Origin: Anaerolineae bacterium
GTDB lineage: Bacteria; Chloroflexota; Anaerolineae; 4572-78; J111
Reading direction: 5' to 3'
Assembly (NCBI GenBank): GCA_023151115.1
Contig: JAKLJP010000003.1
Span: 248,001 to 312,000 of the forward strand
Length of the DNA stretch: 64,000 nt
Part shown: positions 42,980-50,970 of the stretch, piece by piece
Layout of the letters: each line of letters starts with the position of its first letter
Numbering within the stretch: the first letter of the stretch is position 1
The notes under the pieces: generated by a model
Told to the model about the DNA's origin: nothing
Seen by the model: only the letters and a program-made list of their open reading frames with translations
The model's database searches: none
Position numbers and translations under genes: made by a program

Positions 42980-43373
42980 AGTGTTAATCTCCTTGTTAAA
43001 TATAATAATTTTTACAATAAAGGATCTAATCCCCCTTGATAAAGGGAGATGTTACCACAAAGTAGATGCGTTTACAGGAGAAATAACGATCAGGGGGTAG
43101 AAAAACTCGCTCCTACCACTTTTCTGGCAGGTATAACCAACAGGGGGGGGAGAGGTTGGTTGTTCCGAAAAGGTAGATACAGATAGCAGCATCGGCTATC
43201 CTTTCGGATGAGTGGGTGTAGTTACTTTAGCAATTCCAGTATAAAGGAGAAAAAGTTGTTTGTCAATAGGATTGAAAAAAGGATAAGGTAAGCGTATAGC
43301 AGTCGGTCAACTCTCCTGAACACGGTGCTTACGAATGAAGTTATATTTCACTGTTAAAGAACCGTTTGTTATT
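42980..43373. other. Long leader and promoter region of the WXG100 operon
   Basis: This 394-bp non-coding stretch contains the minus-strand promoter at 43238-43266 and a leader of about 250 bases before the WXG100 ATG. The leader can form a small hairpin (AACCAAC at 43135-43141 with GTTGGTT at 43155-43161) around a G8 tract. I see no ORF. The left end of the IS element abuts it at 43374. Confidence 0.6.
43238..43266 (-). promoter_or_regulatory. Near-consensus sigma-70 promoter for the WXG100 operon
   Basis: On the minus strand the -35 is a perfect TTGACA (43261-43266) and the -10 is TATACT (43238-43243), with exactly 17 bp between. Transcription would start near 43231, giving a leader of about 250 nt before the first WXG100 gene. 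This is the best promoter in the window. Confidence 0.75.
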
Positions 43374-43515
43374 GAACTCATTTAAACTTTTTCTGAGGAA
43401 AAACAGCCGAATTCAGAAAAATTACTTTTAACATTTTTAACATTGGGTCATTTAAGCTTTCGATCTACCAACGGTTTAACATTTGATAGAAGTTGACAGG
43501 AAAGCAACTTGTACC

Positions 43516-43574
43516 CATGATGGGGGCAACGGCCAGCAAGCGGCTAAATTGGCCGAGAAAGCAGCCCCATCATG
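43516..43574 (+). promoter_or_regulatory. Hairpin that can mask the transposase start codon
   Basis: CATGATGGGGGC (43516-43527) is complementary to GCCCCATCATG (43564-43574), whose ATG (43572) is the transposase start. In a transcript that reads in from outside, this stem would hide the start codon and ribosome site. A transcript starting inside the element after the first arm would not form it. Confidence 0.55.
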
Positions 43575-44422
43575 AGCAAAATTCCGACCAAATTGACCGA
43601 GAAACAGTTTATGGAACACATTGAGCCCTACTTGAGCCAGGCTAAACGAGGGTTTACCTGTCAAATTCCGCGTTACAAGGTGTTCAACTATATTCTGTAC
43701 TGGCTGCATACGGGCTGCCAGTGGGAAGAAATCCCGATTGCCTCTGTACCAGGGTCAGAAAAAAAGAAATCAGCTACAGTGCCATCTACCTCCACTTTTC
43801 TCACTGGAGCCACGATGGGGGTCTGAAAAAAGTCTGGCAACAGAGTATCTTGACCATCCGGGACGATCTGAATTTGTCTGCACTCAATTTGGATGGCACG
43901 CATAGTTTAGCCAAAAAAGGCGGGCAATCGGTCGCTTATCAAGGTCGCAAGAAAGGTAAAACCAGTAACATTTTGCCGATTATGGATGCCAAGGGCTATG
44001 TCGTGGCTTCGACTGGGATTATTGCCGGCAATCACAATGACGCCTACAACCTCAAACCTCACTTGCAAACGGCCTTTAAGGAGATGAAAGGGTTGGGTTT
44101 AGCCTTTCAAGGCGCTTACTTCAATGCCAATATGGGCTTTGACACCCGCGAAGCTCGTAAAACCTGCTTCAATCACGGGCTAATTCCCAACATTCCAGAG
44201 AACCCGCGTAACCGTAAGCAGACCAAACGGGGGCGGAAGCGCCTTTTCAACGCCGATGTCTATGATGGTCGTTTCTGTGCCGAACGCACCTTTGCCTGGG
44301 TGGACAAATTCAAACGGTTGCTCATTCGCTTTGAAAGGTACGATGCTTGTTTTTTGGGTGCTCATTACATTGCCTTTACGATGATCAACCTACGTCACGT
44401 GTTAGCTAAAAAGCCTAAATGA
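43572..44422 (+). CDS. IS5-family DDE transposase expressed by -1 frameshifting
   Basis: Frame A (43572-43826) encodes the DUF4096-type N-terminus (LHTGCQWEEIP). The C-terminal DDE domain continues in the -1 frame to 44422. At 43760-43766 the phased heptamer A-AAA-AAG is the canonical -1 slippery sequence, so slippage would make one ~283-residue protein. Catalytic residues are seen in NLDGTHS, AGNHNDAYN and AERTFAWVDKFKRLLIRFER. It should cut and join the IS ends. No internal stop or further damage is seen, so the element could still be active. Confidence 0.85.
43760..43766 (+). promoter_or_regulatory. A-AAA-AAG programmed -1 frameshift site
   Basis: Seven A's then G, with zero-frame codons GAA AAA AAG, give the A_AAA_AAG heptamer. 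A -1 slip leads directly from the N-terminal frame to the catalytic frame, restoring continuity (EISYSAIYLHFSHW). Confidence 0.75.
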
Positions 44423-44555
44423 GGCGTGAGCCTCATTGATTACGCCCCAAGAAAGATGAACGCTATCGGCCTGGCCCGGTACCGAATGTTAAAAATGTTA
44501 AAGACCATTTTTCTGAGCTTTGCTCTTTTTCCGAGAGAAAAGTCTAAATGAGTTC

Positions 44556-44892
44556 ATTCAAAGAATATCATCAAAGCGTTGTGAAGTACAGGTAGATTAC
44601 CTCCATATTTGCTGATAATTTGAGGAGGTTTTTGAGGACAAAGACCAATTTTTAACAAAAGAATTTTCATTCCAGGCCACCTTTCTGCTATAATGAGCAA
44701 AGCTAGTGCCGATGCTGACCTCTACCTCTTTGTTTATCCCCTACTTCGACACATCATCCCGGATAAAAATGGAGTGAGGAAGCGAGAATAAGAGAATAAT
44801 AAGAATTTTCTCGTCCGCTTCCGTCTCCTCAGAGCCGAAGGCCCCCTAGGGGCGAGTCACTGCATCTTTATAGAGGAGGTTATTAGGCATTC
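44556..44892. other. Intergenic region upstream of the vWA-FHA operon
   Basis: The 337-bp stretch holds a plus-strand extended -10 (TGCTATAAT, hexamer 44689-44694) with a weak -35. A GGAAGCG/CGCTTCC inverted pair around 44775-44827 and a GGCCCCCTAGGGGC palindrome around 44840 lie in the leader. GAGGAGG before the ATG at 44893 is the ribosome site. No ORF is apparent. Confidence 0.5.
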
Positions 44893-47088
44893 ATGATCAG
44901 CCGAAAGATGCCGCTCGTTTTGCTTCTGCTGGTGTTGGTTGGTCTCCTGGGGCCGGGTGCTGCCTACGCCCAAACACCAGCCAACGTTATTGTAATTTAT
45001 CCGGCCGCTGAACCCCAAGCCGACAGCATGGCCTTGAGTGTATTTTTTGTCATCACCGATGAACTGGGCCGGCCTATCTCCCGCCCGGGGATCGACTCGG
45101 TGGAGATAGAACTGCTAGGCGGCGGCGATAACGCGCCGGTCGAGGCCAAATTTTCAGACCCCCAAACCCCTTTTTACATTGCCCTGGTCCTCGATGCCAG
45201 TGGCAGCATGGCCAACATGATGCCCGGCGTCCGTGAAGCCGCCCAATCTGCCGTTGACAGCGCCCCGCCGGGGGCTAATATTGCCGTTATTAAATTTAAT
45301 GAACTGGCTATTGAAGACGATCTGACCATCATCGAACCTTTCACCGAGGACCCGGTGTTGGTTAAAGGGGCCATTAATGCTGTCGAATCGGACCCTAATG
45401 CCCCCACCTGCCTCTACAATGCCCTCTATAAATCTATTGAACTGCTCGATGAGGCCACTCAAAAACCCCAGGAACGTCAGGCCATTATTCTCTTTACCGA
45501 CGGCAAAGATGAGCGAGCCGACGGCACCCCGTGCAGCCAGCGCAAGTACGACGATGTAATCAATCGAGCTACCCGCGCCCTGCCCATTACCCCTATCCAT
45601 ACCATCGGCCTGTGCGCCGACGACGCTTGCAGCAATCTCAGAAAAGAAGAACTGCGCAGCATGGCCAAGGAAACCTCGGCCTTTGCGGCTACGGGCAGCC
45701 AGGATAATATGAGCGAGGTCTTCCGCGAAATTATGGAGGGCTTGAGCAGCCAGTTAGTGGCGCGGGCTAATGTTTACGCCCGGCAAGGGGATAACCAGGC
45801 TGCCCTCAGCATCAAGCTGCAAGACAATGAAGTGCCGCTGACCACTACCTTTAGTTTCTTTTCACCCCAAGATTACAACGCTCCGCCGCCTCCGGCCAAC
45901 GCCCAGATTTCTAACCTGGTTTATGATCAGGCCCAAGATATTTACACCGTCGCTATGAGCGTTACCAGCCCGGAGACGCTCCAAAAAGTGGTGGTCGAGC
46001 TGTGGGATGAAAAGAGCGGCACCCAACTTCCACCCGCGCAGGAGTTTGAAAATCCGGAGGCCACCCTGCAATTTGAACGCCACACCGACGATCTGGTAGC
46101 CGGACGCGAATATAGTTTTCGGGTTAAAGCGGTTGATCAAGAAGGCTTCCTGATTACTATCGGCGAGGAAGGCGAAACAATCCTGGCTAAACAAACTTTT
46201 GTCTACGAACCGCCGCCGCCGCCGCCGCCCGAGGTTATCATCAAATCTGTCCAGGCCGATTTTGAGGCCAAGCGCCTTTTTGTTGACCTGGAAAGTCGGA
46301 ACGTAGGCGAGATTACAAGCTATGAGGGTTTTATTGTGGATAAAGAAACCGGGGCCGGCATTTACGAATTTGGGCCGACCCTTTTCCCCGGCAACCGGAT
46401 CGAAGAGCAATTGCCTCAAAGCATCGAACAAGCCGGGGAACCTCGCAGCTACGTCATCAATCTGACCCTGATTCCCAAAGAGGGGCCACCCATAAAGCTG
46501 TTGCAGCCTTACGAGTTCAAGGCAGTCCCGCCCCCGCCGCCCGGTCTCATGGTCAGGGTGGGGCAAGCGTTGCAGAACCCGGCCATATTGATTAGCATCT
46601 TTGTCATCATTTTATGCACCGTTGGTTTGGTGATTTACTTGAACCGGCCGGCCAAAAAAGAAGCTCTCTTGTCGCCGCTGCCCCGGCCGCCAATAGACCA
46701 CACCATGATTAGCGGCCCCAGCGTCGAAGCGCCGCAGCCTCAGCCCCGGCAACAGCCATCCGTTCAACCTCCGCCGCCGCGCCTGAGCCTTGAGGTTTTA
46801 GAGACACCCGGCGCTCCCCCGGAAAGGAAAAAAGTAATTACCACCTTTCCGTTTGTTATTGGCCGCGACGGCGCTAATTTCAATATCCCCGGCGATCAGA
46901 CCCTCTCCCGGCAGCACGTAGAAATTTCTGTGCGCGGTAACAAATTCTTTATCACCGATCTGGAGAGCCGGAATGGAACCTATATCGGTCAGACCCGCCT
47001 GCCGCCGCGAACACCCACCCCATTGGGCAACGGGTCTATTGTGCGGCTGGGGCACCGCACCCAACTTAAACTTGATCCTCAAGTATGA
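44893..47088 (+). CDS. Secreted-vWA / transmembrane / FHA receptor, copy 1
   Basis: The 731-residue protein has a signal peptide (cleaved near AYA-Q, residue 26), an extracytoplasmic vWA domain (~90-285) with a complete MIDAS start VLDASGSM (Asp101) and LFTDGKDE, Ig-like and proline-rich stretches, one membrane segment (~563-585, ILISIFVIILCTVGLVIYL), and a cytoplasmic FHA domain (~640-729: VIGRDG, LSRQHVEI, LESRNGTYIG). So it can bind a ligand outside and phosphothreonine inside. It heads a four-gene group with a second vWA-FHA protein, a Ser/Thr kinase and a PP2C phosphatase. GAGGAGG precedes the ATG. Confidence 0.88.
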   Translation: MISRKMPLVLLLLVLVGLLGPGAAYAQTPANVIVIYPAAEPQADSMALSVFFVITDELGRPISRPGIDSVEIELLGGGDNAPVEAKFSDPQTPFYIALVLDASGSMANMMPGVREAAQSAVDSAPPGANIAVIKFNELAIEDDLTIIEPFTEDPVLVKGAINAVESDPNAPTCLYNALYKSIELLDEATQKPQERQAIILFTDGKDERADGTPCSQRKYDDVINRATRALPITPIHTIGLCADDACSNLRKEELRSMAKETSAFAATGSQDNMSEVFREIMEGLSSQLVARANVYARQGDNQAALSIKLQDNEVPLTTTFSFFSPQDYNAPPPPANAQISNLVYDQAQDIYTVAMSVTSPETLQKVVVELWDEKSGTQLPPAQEFENPEATLQFERHTDDLVAGREYSFRVKAVDQEGFLITIGEEGETILAKQTFVYEPPPPPPPEVIIKSVQADFEAKRLFVDLESRNVGEITSYEGFIVDKETGAGIYEFGPTLFPGNRIEEQLPQSIEQAGEPRSYVINLTLIPKEGPPIKLLQPYEFKAVPPPPPGLMVRVGQALQNPAILISIFVIILCTVGLVIYLNRPAKKEALLSPLPRPPIDHTMISGPSVEAPQPQPRQQPSVQPPPPRLSLEVLETPGAPPERKKVITTFPFVIGRDGANFNIPGDQTLSRQHVEISVRGNKFFITDLESRNGTYIGQTRLPPRTPTPLGNGSIVRLGHRTQLKLDPQV

Positions 47089-47141
47089 ATTGTCGCTACC
47101 CAACAAGGCTCCCAAGAAACACCCTGTTTCTTACTTCGTAA

Positions 47142-47174
47142 AGACCTTACAGGTTTTGAAAACCTGTAAGGTCT
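47142..47174. repeat. Near-perfect 16-bp-arm palindrome between the two vWA-FHA genes
   Basis: The arms 47142-47157 and 47159-47174 are exact complements with one central base. No T-run follows, so a terminator is unlikely. The word GACCTTACAGGTTTT resembles a dispersed repeat; a sister hairpin lies at 26152-26180. Confidence 0.7.
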
Positions 47175-47197
47175 GGATTAGCTACTGAGAAACGATC

Positions 47198-49219
47198 ATG
47201 GTTCGATCAAGCCGCTTTGTTCTAGCCCTGTTCAGCCTAACCTGCGCTGCTGCGTTTTTGTGGGCGCCGGCCCAGGCTCAATCAACCATTGCCAAAGTCA
47301 TCATCACCCATATTGAGGCCAAAGCCGAGGAAACGGGCGAGGTGCTGGTCTCGGCCATTGTTTCAGTTTTAGATGAGGCCGGACAGCCGGTTGCCGGGCT
47401 GACCGCCGCAGACTTTACCCTCTCCGAAAACAATTTGCCGCTTGCCGAGCAGCTATTAACCCTCTCGGCAGCAACTGATCCTCTGCATGTGATCTTGCTT
47501 ATTGATAGCAGCAGCCGGATGGCCCAGCCAGACAACTCCACCGGGGTCCGCGCCTTGGATACGGCCAAAGATGCCGCCACCGCTTTTGTTGAAGCATTGA
47601 AAGACGGCGATCAGGTGGCCGTTTACGATTTCGACAGTCAAGTCCGCCATCAACAGGAATTTACCTACGATCATAATCTGGCCATTGATCAGGGTATCCA
47701 TAGGTTAGAGGTCGGCCAGGCCGAAACTGCCTGCCTGCTGGATGCCTTGTTGCAAATTATGGATGCCTCGGCCTCCCTGCCGCCCGACCCGCGCGTGATT
47801 GTTGCCCTCACCGGCAGCCCGGGAGATGAAACTTGCCCTGGCGCTACTGTAGACGACGTGCTGGAAGCGGCCACCACGCCCGGTAATTCCAGCACTATCT
47901 TTGTGGCCGGCTTTGGTAACGATCTTAACCAGGAAGAACTGACGCGGCTGGGTGATGGCAGCGGCGGGCGCACTTTATTGGCCCCCAACTCCGCCAACCT
48001 GACCGATCTTTTAAGGACCATCACGATACAGCTCAACCATCAATACAAACTCAGCTACCCCAGCCAGGCGCCGCCCGGTTTAGCCCGAATAATTATTTTT
48101 GAGAAAAGCTCAGAGCAGTCGGACCGCCGCCAGGTATTGATACCCGCGCCGATTGAGTCAACACCAACTCCGCTGCCCCAATTTACCATTGACCTGACCA
48201 TCGAACCGCCGGTGGGAAACACTCTACTGGTCAAAGTAGATATTCCGCCGGAGGTAGACCTGGCCAGCACGGAACTTTACCTTAATAACAAATTGGTTGA
48301 AAAGATTGTGGCCGCTCCCTTTGACCAATTTGAAGTCAATATCAATGAACTGGGTTCAGGCAAGCACAGTGTTCGGGTGGAAGCGGTGGATAAAAAGGGG
48401 GTAACTGCCTCAAAAGAGGCTCAATTAACGCTGACAATACCGCCCACCCCAGTCCCAACGATACCGCCCACACCCCAGCCGGTCGTCATCCCCGATGCGC
48501 CCCCCGCCGCCGGCTCGGGTCTCAACATCTCAAGGCTGGCCCTGGTCTTGATTATTGTCGGTCTGGTACTCTTGCTGATTCTGATTGGCCTGGTGGGGTA
48601 TCTGCTCTTTTTCTACGCCAAACGCCCGCTGGCGCAGCGTGTCCCACCTGCTCCGCCGCCCACCCCGGTGAGTCCTATGATTACGGTAGATGACGAAACT
48701 ACAGGCTACCCGGCTCAAACCCGCGTTGATCCAGATGAAACGATGATTGATACCGTCGAGCCATTGAAAAAGGTGAGCCGTGCGCCTCGCCAGGCCGGGC
48801 TGGCTGTCCTGGCCGGCCATCAAGCCCTGGCACAAACCAGGTTTGATCTGGACAAAGCCGAAGTTAAAATTGGCCGCAATCACAAAGGGGTGGTTAACGA
48901 TATTGCCATTGAAGATCGAGAGGTTTCCCGATCGCACGCTCGAATCATCCGCCGGAACGGGCAATATTTTATTCAGGACCTCGGCTCAGCCACCGGCACA
49001 AGCGTCAATGGGGTCAGGCTTAACGCTTCTCAAGAGATACTGCTTAAAAATGGGGCTGAAATTGCCATCGGCCCCAAAGTAAAATTTCAATTTTTCTCTG
49101 CGCCCGTCGCCTTGGGCAATGTCACCCTGGACGATTCGGGCGATGATGAGTTTCGAACCGTGGAAGATGGCGGCGACGACCCCCACGCAACCTTATTTGA
49201 TTATGATCCTAGAACATAA
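47198..49219 (+). CDS. Secreted-vWA / transmembrane / FHA receptor, copy 2
   Basis: The 673-residue protein repeats the architecture of its neighbour: signal peptide (AQA-Q), vWA domain with VILLIDSSSRMAQ, a Pro/Thr linker, one membrane segment (~446-472), and a C-terminal FHA domain (~550-640: IGRNHKG, VSRSHARIIRR, LGSATGTSVNG). In the vWA the usual 'TDG' is replaced by LTGSPGDET, so metal binding may differ from copy 1. Sequence identity between copies is low, suggesting an old duplication with separate ligands. It is followed by a kinase 15 bases later. Confidence 0.87.
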   Translation: MVRSSRFVLALFSLTCAAAFLWAPAQAQSTIAKVIITHIEAKAEETGEVLVSAIVSVLDEAGQPVAGLTAADFTLSENNLPLAEQLLTLSAATDPLHVILLIDSSSRMAQPDNSTGVRALDTAKDAATAFVEALKDGDQVAVYDFDSQVRHQQEFTYDHNLAIDQGIHRLEVGQAETACLLDALLQIMDASASLPPDPRVIVALTGSPGDETCPGATVDDVLEAATTPGNSSTIFVAGFGNDLNQEELTRLGDGSGGRTLLAPNSANLTDLLRTITIQLNHQYKLSYPSQAPPGLARIIIFEKSSEQSDRRQVLIPAPIESTPTPLPQFTIDLTIEPPVGNTLLVKVDIPPEVDLASTELYLNNKLVEKIVAAPFDQFEVNINELGSGKHSVRVEAVDKKGVTASKEAQLTLTIPPTPVPTIPPTPQPVVIPDAPPAAGSGLNISRLALVLIIVGLVLLLILIGLVGYLLFFYAKRPLAQRVPPAPPPTPVSPMITVDDETTGYPAQTRVDPDETMIDTVEPLKKVSRAPRQAGLAVLAGHQALAQTRFDLDKAEVKIGRNHKGVVNDIAIEDREVSRSHARIIRRNGQYFIQDLGSATGTSVNGVRLNASQEILLKNGAEIAIGPKVKFQFFSAPVALGNVTLDDSGDDEFRTVEDGGDDPHATLFDYDPRT

Positions 49220-49233
49220 CCGAGAACCGGCCC

Positions 49234-50919
49234 ATGTACCGATGGTGTTCCCGCTGCAACGAAAAGCGCCGTGATGGAGAAATTACCTGCCAGGTCTGCC
49301 AGCACAGCACCGATATTGAGCTGGACATCAATGATACCTTACGTATTGACAGCAGACGCGAATTTGTAGTTAAAAAGCAGCTTTCTCATTACACCGATGC
49401 CGGCATGTCGGCGGTTTACCTGGCCGTGCGCAAAGATAAGCCGGCCATGTTTGGGGCGATCAAAGTAGCCAAATCGAATCGGGTTCAGGCACTCGAGCGT
49501 GAGGCTGAACAACTGCAAAAACTCAAGCACGATCATATTATTCGTCTGGTTCATCCTGAACAAGCACTCTGGCAAGATCATAAAGATAACAGCACGCTGC
49601 ACTTTTTTGCGTTGGAGTACATGGATGGCGGCACCCTCAAAGATAAACTCAGCCAAAAAAAGAAGCTCTCGCTCGACGAGGCGGCCCCCATCATCCTGGC
49701 GGTGGGCAGCGCCCTGGCCTATGCTCACCGGAACGGCTTTGTGCATCTGGATGTCAAACCGGCCAATATTTTATTTAGCAGCGATGGCCGGATTGTCCTT
49801 TCTGACTTTGGCATTTCACGCGATTTTTTGCAGGCTCATGACCTGAAAAAACGGGTCGGGACGCTGTTTTATAACAGCCCGGAGCAATTGACCGAGAACC
49901 CGGTCCACAGCCACAAAGCCGATATTTATGCCCTGGGAATTATCATGTATGAAATGCTGGTTGGCCCCGAACGTTTTCGCCAGCAGCGCAGTTCGAGTTC
50001 AAGCAAAAGCGATAGCCAACCTTCCGGCGGGGCCAAACTAACTCCAAAACCGGCAAGCAGCCTGGCCCATCTGCCACCGCCGCGTAAAGTTGAGCCGCGC
50101 ATACCACGGGCGGTGGAACGAGTTCTACTTAAGGCCATTGCCGAAAATCCGGCTGATCGTTACGATAATGTAGATGCCATGCTTAGCGAATTGACCCTGG
50201 CCCTGGCGCAGCCGCCGGAACAAAAAAAATGGCTTTTACTGCTGGCCGGGGCCGGTATTCTGGCGGCGATGGGATTGATCGGCTTGGGGCTTTTCATCTT
50301 TATGTCGCGTCGAACCTCGACCGTGACGGTTACAACAGCTACGTCCACCGCCACCGCTGAGGTTGTGGTCGCAGCCGCCACACCGCAGCCGGGGATCATC
50401 ATCGTGGCCTCAGCTACACCAAAACCTACGGTTAAGCTGGCCGAGCAATCGAACGATACAATCATCCAACCACCAACAGCGACCCGCCGGCCAACTACTA
50501 CTCCAACCCCAGCGCGAGCCAAACCAACCCCCGCCAATGTAGTTGTCCTTGATGGCTTCATCGAATTGGTGGCCCCGGCCGACAATATTCAGGTTGGCGA
50601 AGCGGTGGAATTTCAGTGGAAATGGCGCGAAAACAAAGGCTGCCAGCCGCCGCCAGCAGGATACGCCTTTGAGATTAGAGTCTGGCCCGACAATAACACC
50701 TCCCCGCCGATGGGTGCAATGGATGCCGGGGCCGAAAAATCCCAGATCAACTGCGATCCGGACAGCGGAGTCCATTCTTTTGTTATTGGCAAAATTCGTG
50801 ATGTCCCCGGCGCAAAAGGGTTGTCAGCAGGTCGGCTGCGTTGGGATGTCGCTATAGTCCAGGTTGATCCTTACCAACCCATCATCATGCCCGCTACATT
50901 CCGCACGTTTTTCTATTGA
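49234..50919 (+). CDS. Zn-ribbon Ser/Thr protein kinase with extracytoplasmic sensor
   Basis: The 561-residue protein starts with a double-Cys ribbon (CSRCNEKRRDGEITCQVCQH). The kinase domain (~40-320) has AIKVAKSN (Lys), HLDVKPANILF (catalytic Asp), SDFGISRDF and a NSPEQL segment. The glycine loop is weak. A membrane segment lies at about 333-357 (WLLLLAGAGILAAMGLIGLG). The outer C-terminus (~440-561) resembles that of the neighbouring PP2C: EIRVW, then WDVAIVQVDPYQP. It probably phosphorylates Thr on targets read by the FHA proteins of the island. Confidence 0.88.
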   Translation: MYRWCSRCNEKRRDGEITCQVCQHSTDIELDINDTLRIDSRREFVVKKQLSHYTDAGMSAVYLAVRKDKPAMFGAIKVAKSNRVQALEREAEQLQKLKHDHIIRLVHPEQALWQDHKDNSTLHFFALEYMDGGTLKDKLSQKKKLSLDEAAPIILAVGSALAYAHRNGFVHLDVKPANILFSSDGRIVLSDFGISRDFLQAHDLKKRVGTLFYNSPEQLTENPVHSHKADIYALGIIMYEMLVGPERFRQQRSSSSSKSDSQPSGGAKLTPKPASSLAHLPPPRKVEPRIPRAVERVLLKAIAENPADRYDNVDAMLSELTLALAQPPEQKKWLLLLAGAGILAAMGLIGLGLFIFMSRRTSTVTVTTATSTATAEVVVAAATPQPGIIIVASATPKPTVKLAEQSNDTIIQPPTATRRPTTTPTPARAKPTPANVVVLDGFIELVAPADNIQVGEAVEFQWKWRENKGCQPPPAGYAFEIRVWPDNNTSPPMGAMDAGAEKSQINCDPDSGVHSFVIGKIRDVPGAKGLSAGRLRWDVAIVQVDPYQPIIMPATFRTFFY

Positions 50920-50970
50920 TCAAGGCCGCCGCAGCGCCAAATTTCGGCTGGGGCAAGGGTGAGAGCGTTT

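Larger units (their letters stand above)
43374..44555 (+). mobile_element. IS5-like insertion sequence, 1,182 bp with 71-bp terminal inverted repeats
   Basis: The left terminal repeat (43374-43444) and the right one (44485-44555) are each 71 bp and clearly complementary, both ending GAACTCATTTA-type outside and TTTAACATTTTTAACATT inside. Trinucleotide ATT flanks both ends and could be the target duplication. One transposase is encoded in two overlapping frames. It has inserted between the WXG100 promoter region and the vWA-FHA genes. Terminal repeats this long are unusual for IS5-type elements. Confidence 0.88.

Noticed and set aside
43572..44422. Transposase as a pseudogene because of its two frames
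   Set aside because: The frames meet at a phased A-AAA-AAG slippery site and the catalytic residues are intact, so programmed frameshifting is the better reading.
44700..44890. Possible tRNA or small structured RNA upstream of the vWA gene
   Set aside because: Inverted pairs exist, but no cloverleaf, no anticodon arm and no TTC loop can be built.
47142..47174. Palindrome between the vWA genes as a rho-independent terminator
   Set aside because: There is no T-run on either side and the same operon seems to continue downstream.
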